Part shown: piece by piece, positions 53,301-64,000 of the stretch
Numbering within the stretch: position 1 is the first letter of the stretch
Layout of the letters: each line of letters begins with the position of its first letter
NCBI GenBank assembly: GCA_951394405.1
Contig: OX596345.1
Location: 682,001-746,000, forward strand
From: Coprinellus micaceus
Taxonomy: Eukaryota; Basidiomycota; Agaricomycetes; Agaricales; Psathyrellaceae
Length of the DNA stretch: 64,000 nucleotides
Direction: 5' to 3'
Position numbers and translations under genes: made by a program
The notes under the pieces: model-generated
The model's input: only the letters and a program-made list of their open reading frames with translations
Told to the model about the DNA's origin: nothing
Databases searched by the model: none

Positions 53301-54267
53301 ACCTGTACCATGACGGGAGGAGATGCTCATCCCACTTGTTGCCGTTCTACCCCACATCGTCGTCGATGGCGATGAAAACCAGGGAGTAGAACGTTCTCAT
53401 ACCGGCGGAGGAAACATCAGGGATGAGTTACGCTCGAGCTTTTCCTGCACGCAATTCTCCAACGTGCGCACCAGACGTTTGGGACGTTTTGGGCTTCTGA
53501 CCCTGTTTCCCGGCTGTGCCTTCACGGGGCCGGGGGATGTGCACTCATCCCCTTCATTCTGGTCCTTTTCCCTATTGAAGGGCGCTCCCTCCCTGTCTCC
53601 TTGCTCGTCGAGCCCTAGTGTCGTTTTTTGCGGATGCTCCGATATGGTTGCCTTTGCGCTGTGGCCGGGGGCTGACTTGCACGGTCACCCATACTTCCCT
53701 TATCTTTATGTCCCAACTGCGCGTGCCGCCCAACGGAGCTCGATGCTTAGACTCCCGTTGTCTAGCATTGCTTCGCCAACTAGCTTGCCTCGCATCAGAT
53801 AGGTCACGGCACCGTACCCTTTCTCATTCCTCTCCTCTCGGTTTCCTTTCCGTAATCCCTTTGTTCTCTGCCATTCTGCCTCGCAATCTGACTCTTCATT
53901 TTGTCCTTCCGGACACTTCCCTTGGACCCGCCACCTTCTTGATTCCCGTCCCTTGCGCCTTATGCTGACCTCCCTGTTTCTTTCTGCAGGAACGAGAAAC
54001 TCCTGGCAGATCCTGTTAGGTTACGTCAAATCTCCGAGAGAATCCCTGCTGGTCGTTGGGGCGACCCGCGCGACTTTGCGGGTCCCGTCGTTTTCCTCGC
54101 GAGCAACGCTAGCCAATACGTCTGTGGGGAATTATTGGTCGTCGATGGGGTGAGTCCCCGATTCTTTCGCCGCGAAAGTGCGGTTGGATCGGTCTTCGAG
54201 GTCGTTGTGACCCTTCGTCGCTTCAATGCTAATGATGCACTTCGCCAGGGTTGGATGGGTCGGTAAA
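47313..54267 (+). CDS. KduD-like short-chain dehydrogenase with giant introns
   Basis: NAD(P)-dependent oxidoreductase of the classical SDR group, closest by memory to 2-deoxy-D-gluconate 3-dehydrogenase (KduD). Exons 47313-47406, 49772-49903, 49961-50142, 51824-52071, 53990-54149, 54250-54267; 277 aa, normal for the family. Cofactor motif TGATRGIG at 27-34 is split by the first intron. Other marks: [12 protein letters not shown], catalytic S169 (FCSLL), Y182 and K186 (YAAAK), [12 protein letters not shown], the [22 protein letters not shown] block and the ending VVDGGWMGR, all typical of KduD. Introns 1, 3 and 4 are 2365, 1681 and 1918 nt, against 57 and 100 nt for the others and about 55 nt elsewhere in the window. 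All junctions are GT-AG and phases close, so the gene looks functional if the long introns are removed. The physiological substrate is not proven. Confidence 0.85.
47407..49771 (+). other. Giant intron 1 of the SDR gene (2365 nt)
   Basis: Begins GTGAGTCTAACG and ends TTCAG. Contains a three-copy 15-bp repeat (47650-47694) and an early acceptor at 47523 that would give a truncated product. No transposase or second gene was recognised inside. Confidence 0.75.
47650..47694 (+). repeat. Three copies of a 15-bp unit
   Basis: CCCCTCCCCAACCCT three times in a row inside SDR intron 1; a pyrimidine-rich microsatellite-like run. Confidence 0.85.
50143..51823 (+). other. Giant intron 3 of the SDR gene (1681 nt)
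   Basis: Begins GTGAGTCCATC and ends CCCAACAG. The flanking exons continue directly within a conserved block (EWDE then [10 protein letters not shown]), so no coding exon is missing. No gene or element recognised inside. Confidence 0.75.
52072..53989 (+). other. Giant intron 4 of the SDR gene (1918 nt)
   Basis: Begins GTGAGTGAAC and ends TTTCTGCAG with a good pyrimidine tract. It splits the Met codon of IATDM. Open frames inside (such as 52685-53389) have no motif. No element recognised. Confidence 0.75.
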
Positions 54268-57200
54268 TTACGGGTGACGTGTCGGCTTATTGTCCCGGGC
54301 AGTTGTTTGTGGGACTACGGCCTACTGTTGAACTGAATATATTGTGTATGCTTGTATGAAATCCCAATTAAATGCCGATATTGAATCTTTGCAGAAGTCT
54401 CGTGTTCCGAATACTGGGACACGAGGACAGCGCCCTGGTGCTTACGACGGCGCCAATCAACCCGTCGCTTCGAGAAATGTCCACGCCTCGCGTGGCTTTG
54501 ATCTCGACCTTTGAAAGAGGACAAAACGGTCTTTCAAACCTCGGCTGTGACAGAAACGTTGTCGGGCCCAGCCAGGTCGATCTAATTTCGCGTCCGCCAG
54601 GGTATGCAGCGTCCCAAAATACCCAGATTCTATTCAACGCAGGTGCAAACCCCAAGCCACGCCATTCGTGGGCGACAGGAATGCACTAGTCACACGGCCA
54701 TCCGATGCTTCAGGTAAGTAAATGCGAGATAAGCGAGGCTCTTTTTAATATCCCTGTTTCTGGAAAAAATGCCTTGCCTTCCCCGCTGTGAAGTGCGCAG
54801 GCGAGATAAGCGCCCTGCAAAATGGGGTGCTTGCATTCTCGGGGCCCCTCATTTCCCCTGCGCCGCAGCATCCAATGCAAATTTCACCACTGGCGCGTGG
54901 AGCTTGAGGTGTATCGTGCTTCCTCATCGTGGTGCTTCCGGACCATAACTCCTCGATTCAAGGGGATATCGAGTCACGGGCGCTAGTTTAGATGGTAACA
55001 TTGCACCGTTAGCCCATGGACAGGCGGTTATCTCGTGTGGTTGACGCATGGCCGAGCTTTGAGGAGTCGAGGACGATGGGGCAAGGTCTTCTCCCGCAAT
55101 GAAGCATATCATATTGGCATTGCCTCGTCAATTGCCGGTCGATCGATCACCATGCTTTTGGTCGGACGTGTTTACGCTTGGGATGGAAGCCTAGAGGTAC
55201 CTAATGTTTACGACAATCATTCACTTCGTAAGACTGCACGCAGTGAGCTAGAGTCCTTCTGGGGATCGGGGGATGGCCGAGTAGAATGAAATTAAATCAC
55301 AAGAGATAGGGGGTATCGTGACGAGGGGGGCCAGAGGCAAGGCAGAGGTGCTTAGCCACAACGCGGACCACTTTCAGGTGAAATTCAACCAACTTCTATA
55401 GATGGACAACCCAGCCTGCCAGTTTGTGTCCATGCCAAGCATTTCGTAGTCCCTATTTCAGCGGGATTCAGGCCCCAAAGTGATCTGCACACCTTTCAGC
55501 GTTCGCCCGTTCGCACATTCTGGAAGCTCCAGAAGAACATCGGTAACGTGGTTTCGAGCGGCCTCTGGCCAACAGATCGCCGAAGCCGAAGAACTTTGGG
55601 GGAATTCAGGATAAATGAATCGGGGAGGGAAGTCAAAGCGATGAAGGAGAGTGTCCAGTGCGCCGTGCTTCAGACGGCGATGGGGTGACACACAGACTGA
55701 TGAGAGTTCCAAGATGGCTATATGGGTGAAGGATCACCCGTGAAGGAATCAAGCGGCGAGGGGAGGAGTGCGGCGCATTGGCAGTTTGGTGATGAGGGCA
55801 AGGGAATCAGGCCGGGTGATCTGACCGACCTCCGAAAGAACAGGTGCCATTGGGCGCTAATTGTGCGCGTGGTGTCGGCGTCGGCGTAGTATAACGGATA
55901 GGTGGAGCCAGGGCTCGGGGTGTCTCTAGGTCTTTCGAGAGTGTATTTGAAATGGTTGTGAGCGCCACCGGGAGATCCCTCGAGGCGGAAGGCCCTGAGC
56001 GGGTTGAAAGGTTCCATAGTGCTGGAGCTTGACGTGACAACGAAACTATTTCATGTGAGGTCAAGGTTTGTGCTCGCGTGGGTTCGGGAACCGTGTCCGC
56101 ATCTGGTGGCCGACTCCAGCTGCACGGAAGTGGCCAAGGGGTTGGGGCAAGGGAGACGTGTGGAGTGAGGCATTCACTATGGAGTTTAGCGCAATTGGGA
56201 TGGCGCCGAGAAGGAGGTAGGACCAAATCCCTGTAGACATTATGGCCGTCTTTGGTCGTATAGGGAGAACAGAAGTCACGGCATGAGAAGGGTTGGGGAG
56301 GTATCTCTGAACCGTACTTCTGGGTGTGTCCTACGAGAGGCTGGCGGTGCTCCGAGCCCGGCTATCGCCATGATATGGGACAAGAAGGGGTGAAGGCGGT
56401 CTTTGCCTTTACGGACGGCATTCATGTGTAAGTTTGAGGGTGCTCTCGACGAATGCGTGACAGTAAGGAAAGGTCGGTCCGAACGTGTCAACGCATGCGA
56501 AGAGATTAGGAATCTGTTCTCTTTTCAAACTTTAATGATCTCTGGAATGGTGCCGGGAGCTTCTACGTACGGTCGTGAGGCCGTGACTGAAGTCTTAGAA
56601 CGGTACACAGCCCTAATATCCAGTGGTAGAAAACGCCGTTGGGACCAAAACTCGGGAGAACCGCGTTGCCTCCTCACATGGGATGAGGGTCAATCCCGTA
56701 AGTGAAACGGTGAGGACCGAGAGAAAGGGAATCAGGACCTGTATCTGAGTTAGCTAGGCCTAGGGGGGCCGCCATCGACTGGGTGCTCACCTTTTCGCTT
56801 GGGCATCGGTTGCCCAAGTCGACATGTAGAACGAACCTGCAGGAGGGGCTGCATCGTAGCACCCAGATGTGGGCCGACATTCCCATGACTGTTGACGTGG
56901 CGTGTCATATCGCAGCGACCCTAAGTGATCCCAAAAATGTCGTCCAGCTGTGCACCGTACTATCGGTGACATGAAACGCCTATGCCCTAAATGTGGGCGA
57001 AAGACGGAATCCTCGTTTGGCTCCATGAATCTGAGGAAGGGGCTCAATAGTGCCACGTTCTGTGATGAAGAATATCCCAAAATTCTGGTTCAATGTACCC
57101 GCTTGTGTATGATCAGGGTGAGGGCAACTGACAGTTTGGGCACAACTTCAGTGGCGTCTCGTGAAATTCAGTATCGAATGGAAACTTAGATCTGGGGAGT

Positions 57201-58703
57201 ATGAAGGGCGACTTACCGCGATTGAAGAGATCTGGGGTCCTTCCTAAACACCGCTAGAACCGATACGAGAGAGATTGCGAGGAGAATTGACCACGGGGCC
57301 GTCAGGCCCGCTCCAAGTGCAAAGATCCTTGGCCACACGTCCTAACACCGACCACTCAGGATTGAGTGTACCATCTGTGACACCCCCCTGTTATGGCGTT
57401 AGTTATCAGACCACAGGTATGAGATAGCAGGAGAGATGATCGTTTCTTTGTGCCTCCCAGACGCGGCGAAGCCCAATCAAGTCCGTTCGAGGCCATTCCC
57501 CATTAATCTAGAGGAAAGCGTGAATGGCTATGTTCCCAACATCCAGAAGGTGAAAATACTGACCAATTTGTTATCAAGAGCCATACGGGCCCTAAGCCAA
57601 CTCAGAATGCTGGTCGCCACCCGACTCGGACGAGATGAGGTCCAGGCACTCCGATTGAACAAAATTGCACGTCAGGTTGCGAACCCTCGCGCGCAAGTGG
57701 TATCCAGACACCAGAGGACGCGGAGTGGCGAGGGAATCAAAAATTTCGTTCCCTCACATGGCCAGGTCCTACCATGAACGGTTGTTGGTTGAAGAGGAAA
57801 ACGGCAGCTCAAAACGCTCCCTTGAAGCGGAGCCCAATTCAGCGACTTATTGCTGTGAGTCGGATTGAGCGCCGTCCTGCCACAGAGCTGATGATCTCTA
57901 TGTGTCCCCAGGGGCCTCGGTGAAACAGAATATCGGAGAAATTGGGAAGTGGCAGTTGAGTTCTGTCGAGTTCAGTCACAACAGCGTCGACGCCGGCCTC
58001 CGATTCTGTCCAGGTTCCCGGCCAATTGATTGATTGCCGGGAGCCTCTGGAACAAGCAAAGGCAAACCGAACTCTCAGGGGATGACACGGCATCCAGGCG
58101 CGTAGTTAATTACCGCGTTCACCCGCGGCGACATCCAGTGAGACCCGGGGAGATATTTCGGAGTCCTAAAACCCTGAAGGTGTTCTGCGTGGGCCCATGG
58201 GCCTCCGGGTTGTTCCTTGCCTCAGAAGCTGTTCGGAGGCCACTGTAGACTCTTCGATTTTGCGCATCGACTCGGAGAGCGCCCATTTCACCCGTGTGAG
58301 TGCATCACAAGAACCATCTAAAATTTCGCTGACGGTAGGCAAGGCATGAGAACAACACTAGAAGGCGGAGAGAGACCATCAGCGGAGCGTTGAAACGCAA
58401 TCCATCCAAGCCTCCGATGGCTCCTCGGAAAGAGTCGCTTTCTGCGAGCCTGTGGGCTTGGTGGCCATCCCTGGGCATGCTCCAGCCTGACAGTATCATG
58501 GCTGTCTTGCGCCGCAGAGATAAGGGCAGTCTGGGCCCTTGGTAGGTCGAGATATATAATGGAGCCTCTGCATCCAGAGGGGTCTTTTGTCTGCAACGAA
58601 CAACTCTCGTCACACAGTAATCAAGGCGACAAGCGGTTGAGGCCGTCAACAACGACCGTAGCCGTCTGCTTCCGAGCACATTTATAGTGCAAAGCACCGC
58701 TTT
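54268..58703. other. Gene-poor region
   Basis: About 4.4 kb. Weak minus-strand frames between 55718 and 56279 (one opening with a hydrophobic MSTGIWSYLLLGAIPIA stretch like a signal peptide, others starting MEPFNPLRAF) could be exons of a small secreted protein, but I could not join them in phase. A frame at 57436-57777 is helical but unsupported. A TATA-like box at 58553-58559 belongs to the malic enzyme gene. Confidence 0.4.
58553..58559 (+). promoter_or_regulatory. TATA-like box of the malic enzyme gene
   Basis: TATATAA about 150 bp upstream of the first ATG at 58704. Confidence 0.35.
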
Positions 58704-60825
58704 ATGATGTTCGACAACTCTTCATTCCCGTCCTCTCCTCTCGGGCTCGAGATTCCGCCTTCTTCTCTATTTTTCTTCGCGGGTGTCGTCGTAGTTATGA
58801 CCATCATACTCCAGCCTTACTGGTCTAATGGCGTGCAGAAGCTGAAGGTTGCTGGCCCACGTAGGTTTCTCGACACTTGTTGAAGCTCCAGGAACTGATG
58901 ACGTTTCGCAGCGCCGCCAAAGCATGTAGCAGGCCTCGTCCCTCCCGCTTTCAACGAAACTCTCCATACAGAGCGGGCGCTGGACCAGTTCCGAAGCAAG
59001 GATCAGCCCCTCGAGAAATACATCTTCCTGTCTCGCCTGAAAAATGACGACCCCGACTTATTCTACAAACTCTGCTTGGAAAACATGTCAGAAATCACCC
59101 CTATTATCTACACTCCCACAGTCGGCGACGCTTGCATCCAATTCTCTCATATCTACAGGCGTCCCGAAGGGCTCTGGGTCTCCATCATGGATAAAGGCAA
59201 CATTAAGAATGGTGAGCTTGAAACCCAACGACGAATAGGGAGATTTAATTGACCCCTTTCCAGTCATCAGGAATTGGCCCAAGATGGACGAGGCCAGAAT
59301 ATCTGTGGTCACCGACGGCTCGCGTATCCTCGGACTAGGTGACCTTGGTGTCAATGGCATGGGAATTTCGATTGGGAAGCTGTCTCTCTACGTGGCAGGA
59401 GCTGGGTATGTGCTTGCCTCAGTTGTCTACGCGACTTTCGACTGACTGCTCCAACGATGACAGCATCCGGCCATTGTCTACTGTACCTATTTGTGTCGAT
59501 GTGGGGACGAACAACCAGGCCTTCCTTGACGACCCCTTCTACTTGGGTCTCAGGCAGAAGAGGATCTCCGAGCCCGAGATGGACGAATTCATGGACGAAT
59601 TCATGGACGAGATGACCCAAGCCTTCCCTAAAATGATGATCCAATTCGAGGTACGTGCTGTAAACGCCTAATCTCTGTTCGGTGGTGAAACTAAGCCCTT
59701 TCCAGGATTTCTCCACCGACAAAGCATTCCGTTACCTCGACCGTTATCGCTACAAGCACCCAGTTTTCAATGACGACATCCAGGGCACAGGGGCCGTCGT
59801 CCTCAGCGGCTTCATGAATGCCGCAAAGCTATCATCGGCAGCGTCAGGACAACCTCTCGATGCGCACCGTATCCTCTTCTTCGGCGCAGGCTCGGCTGGC
59901 GTGGGCGTCGCCATGCAGCTCCAGAGCTTCTTCACACTCCTGGGCTTGTCTGTGGAACAGGCGAGAAGACGCATCTGGCTTATCGACTCCCAAGGTCTTG
60001 TCTATGAAAGTCGCGGTCGACTCGCTGACCACAAGAAATGTATGTTACCTGGATACGTTCTTTCATTTGCAGTCTTATTAACGCCTTCGTAGACTTCGCT
60101 CGGGATGATTACTCTGGTCCACCCATGACGAACATCCTGGACATTATCGATTATGTCAAACCCACCGCACTCCTCGGGCTGTCCACAATCTCGGTAAGCT
60201 CGTGTCTCCTGTTTCGGCTGTACACAGATGACTGAAGTGATCTGTATGTCTTTACAGGGCGCCTTCACACCAGGCGTCATTCAATTGATGGCTGCGATCA
60301 ACCCAAGGCCCATTATCTTCCCGCTTTCCAATCCTGTTCGCCTCTCGGAGTGTACCTTCGACGACGCAGTCACAAACTCTAATGGCACCGTTCTGTTCGC
60401 GTCTGGATCGCCATTCCCAGCTCAGCAGCACACCGGGCGTGTCCTGCACCCCGGCCAGGGCAACAACATGTACATATTCCCTGGCCTTGGCCTCGGCGCC
60501 ATTCTCGCTCGCGCAACCCAGGTGACAGATAGCATGGTTGAAGCCTCCTCTTTGGGCCTCGCCAACTCTCTGACCGACGACGAACGCGCTGACGACCTGT
60601 TGTATCCTCGCGTCGAGCGAAGTGAGTACACAGCTCGCGCCTTCTGTCGATCACGGATGACTGATGCCCCTGTCTTTAGTTCGCGAAATTAGCGCCCACA
60701 TTGCCGTCCAAGTCATCAGGGCAGCGCAGAAGGCTGGCGTCGCTCGCTCGCCGGACCTCGTCTCCATGGCGGATCCCACGTTGCTTGCCTTCGTCAAGCG
60801 AAAAATGTGGAATCCCTCCCTCTGA
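58704..60825 (+). CDS. Malic enzyme (oxidative decarboxylation of malate)
   Basis: Converts malate and NAD(P)+ to pyruvate, CO2 and NAD(P)H. Exons 58704-58860, 58912-59211, 59264-59405, 59464-59650, 59706-60039, 60093-60193, 60258-60621, 60680-60825; 576 aa, phases all close. Motifs: GLVPPAFN, catalytic Tyr119 in [34 protein letters not shown] with the catalytic Lys, metal ligands in QFEDF and FNDDIQGTG, Rossmann [35 protein letters not shown]. The N-terminus is odd: the family's usual NKGTAFT-type segment is absent. In its place an in-frame extension MMFDNSSF...[17 protein letters not shown] contains a membrane-like stretch, and a third in-frame ATG lies at 58797. An undetected 5' exon is possible. 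Cofactor preference and compartment are not decided by the sequence. It ends 300 bp from the converging membrane-protein gene. Confidence 0.92.
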
Positions 60826-61125
60826 AGGGCCGTACTGTTATCTTGGAATATGTCCAATTTCTTTGTCACTCTCGTGTTTCTGACTGGCTAGATGTGGTGG
60901 GTATGTACGCTATGTGCGATAGACGTCTAAACTAGATAATTTGTAATAATACGACCTGTGTAGAGCTACAGTGTGTTGTTTATAAAGAGTGTTGATACAA
61001 CAGATGGAGTTGGGCCAGATGGTAGTGGATACAGGGGAAAGTCATTATGCATACGATGCGCTAAAAGTCCTGGTCCGAAGGAATGACGTTGAAGTGAAGG
61101 ATAAGGATATAGAAGGCATAACCTA
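60826..61125. other. Convergent 3' intergenic region
   Basis: 300 bp between the malic enzyme stop and the stop of the converging membrane-protein gene; AT-richer than its surroundings, consistent with shared 3' UTR and polyadenylation sequence. Confidence 0.45.
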
Positions 61126-62214
61126 TCAGAACCTGGCTCCCTTGGGTGGCGTGATCCACGGTTCTGGCGGCGGAGAAGGGCCAAACATCGACCCTGCAAA
61201 CAGCAGCTCGCTTCTACCGTCACTCTTCGTGTACGCCGACGAGCCGCGAACCAGCATGGCGGGATCGTTCCGAGCGATAGATTCGGGAGTGGTGAAGGAT
61301 GTGAACATGGTTTCTGCGGTAAATGGGGGGCAGGTCACGACACAAACGCGCAGCAAACTCAAGCATAAATAGACGTACCAGGTCGGGGATGGTCGTGGGG
61401 TCCAGGCGAGTATCGCCAGAATTTTGACCATATGCGCCCAGATTCGCGCGACGTCTTCAGCTTTCGGCGAACGAAGAGGAGCATCAAGGCGATGAGGATC
61501 AAAGCGACGACCCCACCCAGGACGCCCGACAGTATCTTGACGATCTGCATGGGATCTGCAGGCGTAGTGGATGTGTCTTCGGACCCTGGTAGGTAGCGAG
61601 CACCAGGGGTCATGCTCGGTGAATCGTATGAGGTAGTAGTAACCGCACCACCGGTTGGATCATTAACACCCCCGTTCACGTCGGGGTCACCGCCGGTATC
61701 ATCTTGCAATGGTTGATCGTGTGGTCGAACAAAAAAATGTTGGAGGATGTATGGGGTTCGGTTGTCGACCTGCATCATTTCGATCTTGAGGGTATGAAGC
61801 GACGTATCACTGAGGTCCTGCGCAGAGAAGAACGCCTGGTTTCGAACTTGGGAAGATGAAACGGGGAGGGTCGTTGTTAATACGGGGGTGTCGTCGAGGA
61901 CGTATCTGGCGACCGGCCCTTTGTTGTTGTTGTTGCTTTTGGGGATCGTCCCGAAGACCATTATCCTTGTGCCTTTGACCATGTCAAGGCCAAATGAATC
62001 GAAGGTGAAGTGAAGACCGACCGTTAAACGTTAGAGAGGCACTGGCCTCGTTCGAGGTTGTGCTGTGTGTCGTTCCAATCCCTCGTTCATTGGTCAGGAG
62101 CCATTTACCCGTATAAACGACTCTTGGGTTGTTATCTTGAACTACACAGGAGTTACAGAACCTGGGGTTGGTATTGTTCCTGGCCATTAGTAGGTGGGAT
62201 TCGAGAGGTATCAT
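61126..62214 (-). CDS. Single-pass membrane protein with beta-rich ectodomain
   Basis: Resembles a type of agaricomycete surface protein that is usually left unnamed: an extracellular beta-sandwich-like domain, a Ser/Thr/Pro/Gly linker, one membrane helix and a cytoplasmic tail. Exons 62022-62214, 61379-61972 and 61126-61313, introns 49 and 65 nt, give 324 aa from the Met at 62214. The ectodomain holds the blocks VVYTGKWLL, ASLTFNGTRIMVFGTIP and a C-terminal LHTLKIE strand, with sequons such as NNT and NGT. The membrane helix is at about 208-232 (ILSGVLGGVVALILIALMLLFV), followed by RRKLK as a stop-transfer signal. The C-terminal tail is about 90 aa. No signal peptide is visible at the chosen start; the frame stays open upstream to about 62310, so a first exon with a signal sequence is probably missing. 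Ligand and role unknown. Confidence 0.7.
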
Positions 62215-64000
62215 AGAGATGTCAGGTCTGTCTGAGGAGACGTGACTTGAGGAGAGAGCGGCAAAGGAGCGTCGTGAGTGGGCGGTCGAGGATCTGCGAG
62301 CATGGCTCGTCGAAGGCTCTATAGGGCTGAGTCAGAAACGAATTCTATATGCCGAACGGACGGACGCACCTGCAAAGACCTGTGTAGGGGCCATCCTCCT
62401 TCGCAGAAAAAGGGGCAGAAAAGGTGGGGAAATAAAGATCGCTCAAAACCAGTCTCACCACCATACCTCTACCCTTATGAGAGAACGAAGAGCCAAGGTA
62501 GTCAATGGATACGAGGTCCTAGCGACGCTGTGCCCTCTCCAGGGACTCGTTTTGCGATAGAGGGAGGATAGAATCCGCCTCTGGGAGCATTTCGATGAAG
62601 TAGGACCGTCATATGAGCCTCGGTACCACCAGCTAAAGTCCCCGCTATTCAGTTGCCACCGAGGTCGCGCTTTCTCGTTCTTGATCGGCCATTTTGTGAC
62701 GCAAAGCAGGCTTAGAGAGCCATCGAATCAGAAACGAGGTCGAGAAAGAAATGCGTTTGAACCGATTGAACGGTAGAGCCAATGGGCGCACAAGTAGAAC
62801 TCACGACCGGTTTCTGTTTGGTTTCTATTGACTCTCTTCTGTCATTCGTGTATAGTGACCCTTCCCATCGTAGGGAAATTTCTAATCGAATTCCTTCGAA
62901 GCCTTGCAAAAGCCTCCAGGTACATAAGCCAAAGCAACAAGTAGGGTACTGGACGGTAATTTACTCACCAGTCAACGACAAATAGTGGGACTAGCAATGG
63001 AAGTGAAGGGTGATTTTACCTGAGAACGGGCCGGGATGGAGGAGGGGCACCAGCGTGCTTGTTGTACAGCTGATCACAATCGGAGTGCTTGGTGCGAATT
63101 CACTCCCTTCGTGAACGAATGTCCGACAGGACGCGTTCATGGCCCACTGGCAAGACATTCCAATGTGGAGGTGCGTGGTGGATCTCCGGGGTCACAAATG
63201 GGGGCTCGCGACTTCGTTACAAATCTTCATAGGGTTGTTAACCTAGAAAGGACTGTGCGTGAGTATACCGGTGCATTCGCACTTGGCAGATATTTGAGAG
63301 CAGAACTCACGTTTCCATGGAGGGAGGCAACTTAGCCTAGGGTTACAATTGTAAAAATAGTTATTTGTAACAGACTGTCACTCTTACTTGGGAATCAATG
63401 GGGACAAGGTATCTTGCACGGACTGGTATGCATCGGGGCAATTGAAAGCTGTCGCCTGCACATCCCGGTTGTCTGCCTGTCTGCCTCGAATCGGCCGACC
63501 CTCTTTCGCTCGTTCTCCAAGGAAATACGTGTTGACCTATTTCTTTTGCCTTGACGGGCACTCCGCCAAGCCGCCTGGCGCACTTGTACCAGGTCAGATG
63601 CTCGATATCCCCGGTGCTTGTAAGATTTCTCATCCCTGTTTTGAATTTTATGGCAATTTCCACACCTTCTGCGGAAAGAATAGCTGTGAGAATTGGGTAT
63701 CGTCCTAATTAGAAAGGTGCGTCGACATACCTTTGGAGTTCGGGAAAGATCGAGCCGTAGGTGTGCACCGATAGGCTGTGCATCGCGCCGCCACGACGAC
63801 ATGTCGGACACTGCAGGGTCAAGTCTAGGCGGGGAAACGGGTGTGACCACCTCTCGCACCTGGTGGCAGCAGGTTGAGAAACTCACGTTTCCATGCTTGG
63901 GGCCAAGTTGAGTCTGGGGGATATTAAGTGTGCCATTCTTCGGGGGCCAAGGTCAGAGGGTGCACAAGAAGGGGACAGGAGGCCTCATTCATGCACCAGT
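62215..64000. other. No gene seen at the right edge
   Basis: About 1.8 kb. The first part should hold the promoter and perhaps the first exon of the membrane-protein gene. Later frames (63036-63335 plus, 63395-63886 minus) lack motifs. A 16-bp direct repeat (63304-63319 and 63880-63895) is the only structure noted. Confidence 0.35.

Noticed and set aside
52685..53389. 234-codon ORF inside SDR intron 4
   Set aside because: Flanking SDR exons join perfectly without it and it has no motif.
55865..55930. tRNA-like start (GTAGTATAACGGATAGG)
   Set aside because: No T-loop consensus or acceptor-stem pairing follows at the right distance.

Overview
The window is nuclear DNA of a filamentous basidiomycete, most likely an agaricomycete. 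The evidence is the gene architecture: genes split by many GT-AG introns of about 49-85 nt with short exons. It also rests on gene content: a Plavaka-type DNA transposase, a DUF6698-type protein, a fungal S41-like secreted peptidase and an ABCC transporter with an extra N-terminal membrane domain. No tRNA, rRNA, CRISPR array or bacterial-style operon was seen. All gene models were spliced by eye from conserved frames and intron phases. Exon edges are precise where phase and motif agree, and several 5' ends are uncertain.

Layout. 1-1712 (+): 3' part of a disordered Ser/Pro-rich protein. 2119-7693 (-): full ABCC transporter, 15 exons. 9875-12759 (+): secreted S41-family peptidase, 14 exons including one of 4 nt. 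12760-16143: no gene seen. 16144-17431 (-): orphan protein of 337 aa. 17711-22581 (-): complete Plavaka transposase, 12 exons, 1358 aa. 23282-24139 (-): small membrane protein. 24942-26089 (+): protein with two C-x2-C-x11-H-x-C modules. 26461-27524 (-): orphan of 284 aa. 27732-28018 (+): short remnant. 28142-28816: five tandem 135-bp units. 29987-33336 (+): 930-aa orphan with a Gly-Gly-Glu minisatellite. 34449-36012 (+): DUF6698-type protein. 36013-40473: gene-poor. 40474-42356 (-): sorbitol/xylitol-type zinc dehydrogenase. 42357-47312: gene-poor. 47313-54267 (+): KduD-like short-chain dehydrogenase with three introns of 1.7-2.4 kb. 54268-58703: gene-poor. 58704-60825 (+): malic enzyme. 61126-62214 (-): single-pass membrane protein, tail to tail with the malic enzyme. 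62215-64000: no gene seen.

The named enzymes (polyol dehydrogenase, KduD-like SDR, malic enzyme) are all central-carbon oxidoreductases, but they are far apart and on different strands. I see no compelling biosynthetic cluster. The 16-33 kb segment is the accessory part: one intact transposon gene, several lineage-restricted orphan genes and two kinds of tandem repeat. The strongest leads for something undescribed are the orphan gene next to the Plavaka transposase, the duplicated zinc-module protein, and the giant introns of the SDR gene.
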